DNA of 11,841 bases from Chloroflexota bacterium (GTDB lineage Bacteria > Chloroflexota > Dehalococcoidia > SM23-28-2 > RBG-16-64-32), in assembly GCA_005880075.1 (NCBI GenBank), contig VBJT01000156.1, positions 1 through 11,841 of the forward strand, written 5' to 3'. The notes under the pieces were generated by a model. The model saw only the letters and a program-made list of their open reading frames with translations. It was not told where the DNA came from and did not search any database. Positions 6,840 through 11,841 of this stretch are shown here, one piece after another. Every line of letters starts with the position of its first letter. The first letter of the stretch is position 1. Position numbers and translations under genes: made by a program.

Positions 6840-8771
6840 ATGGCGACAGAATGGCCGCAGACTCGCAAAACCGGGCTCGCCGACGCGCTGCGCGGGGCCC
6901 GCGAGATGGCTGACCAGCATTACGGAATCTGGAGCTGGATCGCGACCGTCGACCACAAGCGCATCGGCCTAATGTACGGCGTCACGGCCTTTATCTTCTT
7001 CCTGACGGGCGGAATCGAAGCACTTCTCCTCCGGACCCAGCTCGTTGTTCCGAACGCGGGCGTTCTCAACGCCGACCAGTACAACCGCATCCTCACGATG
7101 CATGGAACGACGATGGTGTTCCTTGTGATAATGCCGTTGAGCGCGGCCTTCTTTAATCTGATGACGCCACTCATGATCGGGGCTCGTGATGTGGCGTTCC
7201 CGCGGTTGAATGCCTTCAGTTACTGGGTGTTCCTTGCTGGCGGAATCTTTCTGAATGTCAGTTTCTTTACGAAGAACATCTTCTCCGGCGAGCTCGGCGC
7301 GCCGGACTGCGGCTGGACTTGCTATTCCACCCTTTCCTCCAAGGCGTTCTCGCCCGGTCATGGCGTCGACTTTTGGGCGCTGGGCGTGCAGATCCTCGGG
7401 ATTGCCTCGCTCGCCTCCGGATTCAACTTCATCGTCACGATCCTCAACATGCGCGCGCCCGGCATGACTCTCTTCCGTATGCCGCTGTTCGTCTGGATGA
7501 CCCTGGTCACCTCGTTCCTAATCATTTTCGCGATGCCGGTCATCGCGGTTGCTCTCTTCGAGCTGATCTTCGACCGCCTCTTCAATGCGAACTTCTTCAA
7601 CCCCGACAAGGGCGGGAACCCTCTCCTCTGGCAGCATATGTTCTGGTTATTCGGACACCCGGAGGTCTATATCCTCATCCTTCCGGCGATGGGCATCGTG
7701 TCCGAAATCTTGCCCACGTTCTCGCGCAAGCCGCTGTTCGGCTATCCGTTCGTTGTCTTCTCCGGAATTGCGATCGGCTTCATGAGCTGGGGCGTCTGGG
7801 TACACCATATGTACACGACGGGGCTTGGGACCGTGGCGAACTCGGCCTTCGGCATCTCGACGATACTTATCGGAGTTCCCACGGGCGTCAAGGTGCTGAA
7901 CTGGATGGCGACAATGTGGGGTGGTTCGCTCAACTTAAAAGCACCCATGATGTTCGCCGTTGGCTTCGTGGCGATGTTCACGATCGGCGGCCTAAGCGGC
8001 GTCACGCATTCGGTCGTGCCATCAGATTATCAACAGCAGGACACGTACTACGTCGTAGCCCATTTTCACTACGTGCTCTTCGGCGGAGCGATTTTCGCTC
8101 TGTTTGCCGGCTTCTACTACTGGCTGCCGAAGTTCACCGGGAAGCTGCTTAACGATAGGCTCGGCCAGATACACTTCTGGCTGATGCTGATCGGCTTCAA
8201 CCTGACCTTCTTCCCGATGCACGTGTCAGGTCTTCTCGGCATGCCCCGTCGCATCTCAACGTACTCCGAGGGCCAGGGGTGGGACTTCTGGAACCTGCTC
8301 TCAACGATCGGGGCTTTTACCATCGCGACTTCGATCCTCGTTTTTATTATCAATTTCATTTACAGCCTCCGGCGCGGAGAGGCGGCCGGCTACGATCCCT
8401 GGGATGGCCGCACGCTCGAGTGGACGATTCCGTCGCCCCCGCCGCACTACAACTTCGAGAAGATTCCCGTTGTGCATGCGCGCGACCCGTTCTGGCACGA
8501 GAAATACACGGAGGATGAGGAGGGACGCCCGATACCAGTCGTGGCGGGAGCCGCCAACGGACACGAGAACGAGGGGCAGGAGGACCACGGCGGCCACGGC
8601 ATCCATATGCCTTCGCCATCGTATTTCCCGCTCATCGCTGCGCTCGGCTTTCCGATCATGGCAACCGGCCTGATCTACGACTACGCGCTGGTGGCGGTCG
8701 GCGCAGCGGTCCTTTTCGTCGGAATCTATGGTTGGGCGCTCGAGCCGGCCACCGAAGGGGAGGAGGCGTAA
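6840..8771 (+). CDS. coxA: Cytochrome c oxidase subunit I, A1-type with C-terminal extension
   Basis: Catalytic subunit that reduces O2 to water at heme a3-CuB and pumps protons. 643 residues, at least twelve membrane helices. Metal ligands: His88 (TMHGTTMVF) and His410 for heme a, His408 for heme a3 (VVAHFHYVLFGG), His273, His322 and His323 for CuB. Tyr277 in GHPEVYILILPAMG is the Tyr that cross-links to a CuB His. Glu275 of that motif, Asp117 with Asn106 and Asn124 (D channel) and Lys351 in PTGVKVLNW (K channel) place it in type A1. After the core the protein continues with an acidic, His-rich stretch (about 556-590) and two more hydrophobic segments (about 594-613 and 615-633). The start is ATG with GGGGGA 6 nt upstream, 3 nt after the coxB stop. 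Confidence 0.97.
   Translation: MATEWPQTRKTGLADALRGAREMADQHYGIWSWIATVDHKRIGLMYGVTAFIFFLTGGIEALLLRTQLVVPNAGVLNADQYNRILTMHGTTMVFLVIMPLSAAFFNLMTPLMIGARDVAFPRLNAFSYWVFLAGGIFLNVSFFTKNIFSGELGAPDCGWTCYSTLSSKAFSPGHGVDFWALGVQILGIASLASGFNFIVTILNMRAPGMTLFRMPLFVWMTLVTSFLIIFAMPVIAVALFELIFDRLFNANFFNPDKGGNPLLWQHMFWLFGHPEVYILILPAMGIVSEILPTFSRKPLFGYPFVVFSGIAIGFMSWGVWVHHMYTTGLGTVANSAFGISTILIGVPTGVKVLNWMATMWGGSLNLKAPMMFAVGFVAMFTIGGLSGVTHSVVPSDYQQQDTYYVVAHFHYVLFGGAIFALFAGFYYWLPKFTGKLLNDRLGQIHFWLMLIGFNLTFFPMHVSGLLGMPRRISTYSEGQGWDFWNLLSTIGAFTIATSILVFIINFIYSLRRGEAAGYDPWDGRTLEWTIPSPPPHYNFEKIPVVHARDPFWHEKYTEDEEGRPIPVVAGAANGHENEGQEDHGGHGIHMPSPSYFPLIAALGFPIMATGLIYDYALVAVGAAVLFVGIYGWALEPATEGEEA
8757..8766 (+). promoter_or_regulatory. 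Shine-Dalgarno that fixes the coxC start
   Basis: GGGGAGGAGG ends 7 nt before GTG at 8774 and lies inside the end of coxA. An in-frame ATG at 8732 would give a 14-residue basic, Gly-rich leader overlapping coxA, with no ribosome site; the GTG is therefore preferred. Confidence 0.75.
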
Positions 8772-8773
8772 CC

Positions 8774-9367
8774 GTGGCGCAGGCCGTGGGCACCGCCCAC
8801 CTCGAGACCTCGACCGGGCTCGATAACCGCAAGCTCCTCATGTGGCTCTTCCTCGGCTCCGAGTGTCTCTTCTTCGGGTCGCTCATCGCAGCTTACTTGC
8901 TTTACCGCGACCGTAGCGTCAGCGGCCCCCACCCGGGGGACCTGTTCGACATCCCGTTCACATCGGTCAGCGCCTTCGTCCTCCTGATGAGTAGCGTGAG
9001 CATGGTGCTCGCGCTCGCGGCTATCCAGCGCGGCAACGTGCGCGGTATGCAGATCTGGCTGTTCACGACCGCCGTGCTCGGCCTTCTGTTCCTTTCGGGG
9101 CAGGCGTTCGAGTTCACCGAGTTCAACCACGAGGGCCTTTCGTTATCCACGAACCTATTCGGCACAACGTTCTTCGTGCTTACGGGCTTTCACGGCGCTC
9201 ACGTCACAATCGGCGTGCTGATCCTGCTTTCGCTGTTCACGGTTTCGCTGCAAGGGCGGATCCAGCAGAAGAACAGCCTGAATGTCGAACTGGCGGGCCT
9301 CTACTGGCACTTTGTCGACATTGTGTGGATCGTGATCTTTACGCTCGTGTACCTGATACAGCCGTGA
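8774..9367 (+). CDS. coxC: Cytochrome c oxidase subunit III, short five-helix form
   Basis: Structural subunit that stabilises CoxA and supports proton uptake. 197 residues from the GTG start, with five membrane helices, which is the short bacterial form without the first two helices of the mitochondrial protein. Family motifs: LLMWLFLGSECLFFGSLIAAYL with Glu30, GQAFEFTEF (Glu113), TGFHGAHVTIGV (His140, His143) and GLYWHFVDIVWIVIFTLVYL (His179, Asp182). The start codon is 2 nt after the coxA stop, with a strong Shine-Dalgarno, so translation is probably coupled. CoxD follows after 10 nt. Confidence 0.95.
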   Translation: MAQAVGTAHLETSTGLDNRKLLMWLFLGSECLFFGSLIAAYLLYRDRSVSGPHPGDLFDIPFTSVSAFVLLMSSVSMVLALAAIQRGNVRGMQIWLFTTAVLGLLFLSGQAFEFTEFNHEGLSLSTNLFGTTFFVLTGFHGAHVTIGVLILLSLFTVSLQGRIQQKNSLNVELAGLYWHFVDIVWIVIFTLVYLIQP

Positions 9368-9377
9368 GCCGCCGAAC

Positions 9378-9737
9378 ATGACCCTTGCGGAGTACCGGCG
9401 GCGCGGGGGCGTTGAACCTGCGCGCGAGGAGGAGAACGTCGCCGACGCCGATCACGTCGAGAAGCACCCGGGGCCGCTGGAGTACGCGCAAATTGGCTCG
9501 ATCCTTGCCATTATCACCGGCGTCGAGGTGGCAATCTATTACCTTGGCCTGGCGCATGCTTTGCTTGTGGTCGGCCTGCTCGTGCTTTCGGCCACGAAGT
9601 TCAGCATGGTGGTGCTCTGGTTCATGCACTTGAAGTTCGACCACCGGCTTTTCTCGACGATGTTTATCCTCGGATTCATCCTCGCGCTCTCGATTTTTAC
9701 GGTTGTACTCGCCACCGTCGGCGGCAAGCTCGTCTAG
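9378..9737 (+). CDS. coxD: Cytochrome c oxidase subunit IV (CtaF/COX4-like)
   Basis: Small membrane subunit of bacterial aa3/caa3 oxidases; it helps assemble or stabilise the complex and has no cofactor. 119 residues: a charged cytoplasmic N-terminus (1-33, EPAREEENVADADHVEKH), then three membrane helices at about 37-56, 58-83 and 91-114. The signature KFSMVVLWFMHLKFDHRLFSTMF (Lys74 to Phe96) matches the conserved helix-2 to helix-3 region of this family. The ATG has no strong ribosome site, and lies 10 nt after coxC, as expected within an operon. Confidence 0.9.
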   Translation: MTLAEYRRRGGVEPAREEENVADADHVEKHPGPLEYAQIGSILAIITGVEVAIYYLGLAHALLVVGLLVLSATKFSMVVLWFMHLKFDHRLFSTMFILGFILALSIFTVVLATVGGKLV

Positions 9738-9764
9738 ACGGCAGGTCCGGTTCGGTATCGGGCG

Positions 9765-10337
9765 ATGACTCTCTTCGAAGATATCGGCGGCGTCGAGTGG
9801 CTGGACTGGCATTTGCACCCGGATGTAGTTCTGCTCTGCGTCACGTTGCTTGGCGCCTACTTCTACGCGATCAATGTCCTCCGGCCGCGGCTGTCGGATG
9901 CGGGACGGGTCAAGCATTCGCAAGTCGCGCTCTACTTGTGCGGCGTGCTGGCCATTTTCATAACGACGGGGACGCCGATACACGACCTGAGCGAGCAGTA
10001 CCTCCTATCCGTGCACATGGTCCAGCACCTGCTGCTGACGCTGGTCGCGCCCCCGTTGTTGATCGCCGGGGTGCCGTCGTGGCTGTGGCGGGCGATGCTC
10101 GGCGTGGTCACGCACTTGCCGTTCGTGGTGGACTACGCGCTGCGGGAGCACTGGTTCCACTTCGTTGTGCACGCGGCGCTGGTTGCAGCGGCGCTGATGA
10201 TGTGGTGGCCGGTGGTAGGTGGCATCGAGGGGGCGGCGCGGCTGACGTACCCCTACCAGATGGCCTACCTCTTCGTTCAGTCGCTGCTGCCGGCCGTGAT
10301 CCCAGGCGCCGCGGATCTGGGGGATCAGCGCTGTTGA
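9765..10337 (+). CDS. ctaG: CtaG (caa3-type oxidase assembly factor), frameshifted 5' portion
   Basis: CtaG proteins are multi-helix membrane proteins thought to help deliver copper during oxidase assembly. This frame holds 190 residues and five to six hydrophobic segments. Typical family residues are WHLHPDV (His18), TPIHDLSEQYLLSVHMVQHLLL (His73, Asp74, His84, His88), APPLLIAGVP and HWFHFVVHAALVAA (His132, His136). After FVQSLLPAVIP the sequence leaves the family pattern: the last ten residues (GAADLGDQRC) are not CtaG-like and a TGA follows. The expected continuation is found in another frame (see 10300-10512), with about 18 family residues missing at the join. So the gene is broken as read, by a deletion of roughly 50-60 bp whose length is 2 modulo 3, or by an assembly error. 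It follows coxD by 27 nt and closes the operon. Confidence 0.85.
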   Translation: MTLFEDIGGVEWLDWHLHPDVVLLCVTLLGAYFYAINVLRPRLSDAGRVKHSQVALYLCGVLAIFITTGTPIHDLSEQYLLSVHMVQHLLLTLVAPPLLIAGVPSWLWRAMLGVVTHLPFVVDYALREHWFHFVVHAALVAAALMMWWPVVGGIEGAARLTYPYQMAYLFVQSLLPAVIPGAADLGDQRC

Positions 10338-10512
10338 GGACCAGCAGATGGGCGGCGGGATCATGAAGATAACCGGAACGCTGATCCTGTGGAGCTTTAT
10401 CGGGGTGGCGTTCTTCAAGTGGTACGCGAAGGAGGAGGCGGAGGCGAAGGGCCCGGCCTGGAGCGAGGTGGAGGAGGAGCTGCGAGAGCTAGGGCTTAGC
10501 GGGCGGCAGTAG
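10300..10512 (+). pseudogene. ctaG: Displaced 3' portion of ctaG (+1 frame)
   Basis: Reading in the frame that starts at 10300, the sequence gives QAPRIWGISAVEDQQMGGG, then IMKITGTLILWSFIGVAFFKWY, a charged tail and TAG at 10510-10512. The APRIWGIS..EDQQ..G.IMK pattern is the conserved last loop and helix of CtaG, so this is the end of the gene at 9765. It has no start codon or ribosome site of its own at the conserved part; the first in-frame ATG is at 10348, inside the motif. It overlaps the out-of-frame end of the upstream piece. Whether it is expressed by programmed frameshifting is unlikely, because whole conserved residues are also absent. Confidence 0.8.
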
Positions 10513-10520
10513 CCGCAGCT

Positions 10521-10544
10521 AGGAGCCAGGAGCAAGGAGCAAGG
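10521..10544 (+). repeat. Heptamer tandem repeat, about 3.4 copies
   Basis: Units AGGAGCC, AGGAGCA, AGGAGCA and a partial AGG follow directly after the ctaG remnant. It resembles the short 7-bp tandem repeats that occur between genes in several bacterial genomes and vary by slippage. No function is evident. Confidence 0.7.
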
Positions 10545-10604
10545 TGGCCCTGGCGGCGCTTGACCGTTTGCCAGATTAGGTGCGGCGCGCTTGATTGCTT
10601 CCAG

Positions 10605-10639
10605 AAAAAACTCGCATTTTGGGCGCCCTTCACGATGCG
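10605..10639 (-). terminator. Weak candidate terminator for the cupredoxin-fusion gene
   Basis: On the minus strand CGCAT (10639-10635) pairs with ATGCG (10617-10613) around a 17-nt loop that contains GGGCGCCC, and is followed after 2 nt by six T (10610-10605). The stem is short and lies about 180 nt past the stop codon, so the call is tentative. Confidence 0.25.
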
Positions 10640-10816
10640 CCGTTTCGCCTGTTCTTGATTGCCTTCAAGATGATCGTTTCCGCGGCTCGGCCCATGGTGC
10701 TGTTTCCTGAGGCGATCTGAGTCAGCCGACTGAGCACAACGTCAGCTTAGCGTCACGAGGCGAGAAGTCAAAGGGTCAAATGGCACCGGGAGAGTGGAGT
10801 TGTGGCGTGCCTTCGG

Positions 10817-11833
10817 CTACTTGACTTCGATCTTGCCGGTCATCTGTGTCGGGTGGAAGTCGCAGTGGAAGTCGTAGGTGCCGGCCTGGGTGATGTTTAT
10901 CGTGATCTTGCCGGACTGGCCGGCGCGGATCTGATTCGGGTCTGAGCAGGGGTTGTTGTCCCCCGGCCCGCAGATGTCGGTATCGTATTTGCCGCCACTC
11001 GCGACATGCATGTTGTGGAGGGCCTTGCCGGTGTTCGTGATATCGAAGGTGGTCGCCTGGCCCGCCGGCACCGAGATCGTCGGGTTTTGCGAACCCTGGT
11101 GTTCGAAGAAAAAGTCGCCCATCGTGATGGCGTTGGCGCCGCCGGGCGCTCCGCCTCCGGGCTGACCGCCTGGCGCGGGTGACGCCTCCGTGGACGGGGC
11201 ACCTGTCGCTTCGCCCTGGTCCTTCTCCGAGACCGCCCAGATCGTTCCACCCATGAGGGCCAGGGCGGCGAGGCCGATGACGCCGCCGATCTGCCAGCCC
11301 GGGGCACGTGGGTTGTTGGCGAAGTAGGCCGCCACAAGCAGCACGCCAATCGCAATGCCGGCCGCGAGGGCTACCGCCCCGTTGCCCTGGATCTCCAGAT
11401 AGACCCGCGAGAGGCCGTAGATGAAGAGGAGAACGAAGGCGAGTATTCCGACGGGTATGAGGAGAGGGAGGGCCGTGCGCCGGTAGGCGGCGTGAGGGTC
11501 GGCGCGGGTGTCTGTGCGCAGCGCCTCCATGTCGAGGACCTGGAGGCTGCCGGTCACGATCACGTCGCGGTGCTTGTTGATGACGCTCGCGACGTTTGGG
11601 TCATTCGTCTCGTAACGGACGAGGCTCTCATCGTCGTCCCAGCGGGTCTCGACGACGATGAGGACGCTACCCTCGGGGTTGATCGAGCGCGTGATGCGGA
11701 TGTCGCGGAAGCCGGGCTGCTGGCGGAGGAAGCTGCGGTGTTCGTCGAGTTCGGCGAGGAGGCCGCCGGGCTCCGCGGCGCGCTCGAGGCGAGAGGCCTC
11801 GACCTGCACGAGGACGGTCTGGATGTACTCCAT
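10817..11833 (-). CDS. ABM-like domain, three membrane helices and C-terminal plastocyanin-like cupredoxin
   Basis: 338 residues with a composite layout. Residues 1-100 resemble the ABM (antibiotic biosynthesis monooxygenase-like) ferredoxin fold: MEYIQTVLVQVE, HRSFLRQQPGFRDIRITRS, VLIVVETRWDDDESLVRYE; this part would be cytoplasmic. Three membrane helices follow at about 121-143, 152-171 and 181-201. A Pro/Gly/Ala/Ser-rich linker (207-234) leads to an outer cupredoxin domain (235-338). Type 1 copper ligands are His273 (ALHNMHV), Cys324, His327 and Met331 (YDFHCDFHPTQMTG). Cys288 and Cys296 may form a disulfide in an inserted loop. An odd number of helices puts the copper domain outside if the ABM part is inside. 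The ATG is 8 nt from the window edge, so a longer N-terminus cannot be excluded. It is convergent with the cox operon; a role as electron donor or copper carrier is an inference. Confidence 0.88.
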   Translation of the reverse strand: MEYIQTVLVQVEASRLERAAEPGGLLAELDEHRSFLRQQPGFRDIRITRSINPEGSVLIVVETRWDDDESLVRYETNDPNVASVINKHRDVIVTGSLQVLDMEALRTDTRADPHAAYRRTALPLLIPVGILAFVLLFIYGLSRVYLEIQGNGAVALAAGIAIGVLLVAAYFANNPRAPGWQIGGVIGLAALALMGGTIWAVSEKDQGEATGAPSTEASPAPGGQPGGGAPGGANAITMGDFFFEHQGSQNPTISVPAGQATTFDITNTGKALHNMHVASGGKYDTDICGPGDNNPCSDPNQIRAGQSGKITINITQAGTYDFHCDFHPTQMTGKIEVK

Positions 11834-11841
11834 GCGGGATT

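Larger units (their letters stand above)
10513..10816. other. Intergenic region between convergent ctaG and the cupredoxin gene
   Basis: 304 nt with no credible gene on either strand. It holds a heptamer tandem repeat at 10521-10544, an imperfect 16-17 bp direct repeat (CTTGATTGCTTCCAGA at 10590-10605 and CTTGATTGCCTTCAAGA at 10654-10670), a small perfect inverted repeat TCTTGA-TTGCCT-TCAAGA at 10653-10670, and the palindrome GGGCGCCC at 10621-10628. It must contain the transcription ends of two convergent units, but no strong intrinsic terminator is visible for the cox operon. Confidence 0.6.

Noticed and set aside
7319..8152. Open frame of 277 codons on the plus strand inside coxA
   Set aside because: It is the +1 shadow of a gene with every oxidase ligand intact; the translation is Arg/His-rich and has no recognisable domain.
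8732..8773. Longer N-terminus for CoxC starting at an ATG inside coxA
   Set aside because: The added residues (GARAGHRRGGG) are the out-of-frame coxA end; a strong Shine-Dalgarno sits right before the GTG at 8774.
9339..9983. Open frame of 214 codons on the minus strand opposite coxD and the start of ctaG
   Set aside because: The translation is highly charged and repetitive, as expected from the complement of membrane-protein codons; both opposing genes are recognised.
10653..10670. Inverted repeat TCTTGA-TTGCCT-TCAAGA as terminator of the cox operon
   Set aside because: The stem is short and AT-rich and no T-run follows on the plus strand.

Overview
This 11.8 kb window is high-GC bacterial chromosome. 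It is most likely from a member of the Chloroflexota, perhaps a Dehalococcoidia-like lineage. That is an inference from the gene mix: an ECF sigma factor overlapping a membrane protein with a DUF5667-type N-terminus, a GreA with an extra N-terminal domain, and a compact aa3-type oxidase operon. No rRNA or marker gene is present to prove it. No tRNA, CRISPR array, transposase or phage gene was seen.

Layout. (1) 1-699, minus: a membrane-anchored sortase, cut by the left edge just after its catalytic Arg. (2) 898-2350, plus: an ECF sigma factor whose end overlaps a one-TM, probable anti-sigma protein. (3) 2405-3193, plus: a GreA/GreB-family factor with an extra N-terminal helical domain, behind a strong sigma70-type promoter that leaves almost no 5' leader. 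(4) 3209-3850, minus: an unrecognised 213-aa protein, convergent with greA, with a possible degenerate PD-(D/E)XK core. (5) 4052-10512, plus: ctaA-ctaB-coxB-coxA-coxC-coxD-ctaG, heme A synthesis plus all four oxidase subunits and a CtaG assembly factor. (6) 10513-10816: noncoding, with a heptamer tandem repeat. (7) 10817-11833, minus: an ABM-like domain, three membrane helices and a C-terminal plastocyanin-like copper domain in one protein.

How the genes work together. CtaB farnesylates heme b to heme O and CtaA oxidises heme O to heme A. CoxA carries heme a, heme a3 and CuB; CoxB carries CuA; CoxC and CoxD complete the complex; CtaG normally helps load copper. The ctaG reading frame is broken as read: its conserved C-terminus continues in another frame, and about 18 family residues are missing at the junction. 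CoxB has no fused cytochrome c domain and no cytochrome c gene is visible, so the neighbouring cupredoxin fusion is a candidate, unproven electron donor or copper carrier.

The best targets for follow-up are the ABM-TM-cupredoxin fusion, the GreA fusion with its near-leaderless promoter, the broken ctaG, and the loss of the second Cys pair in CtaA.
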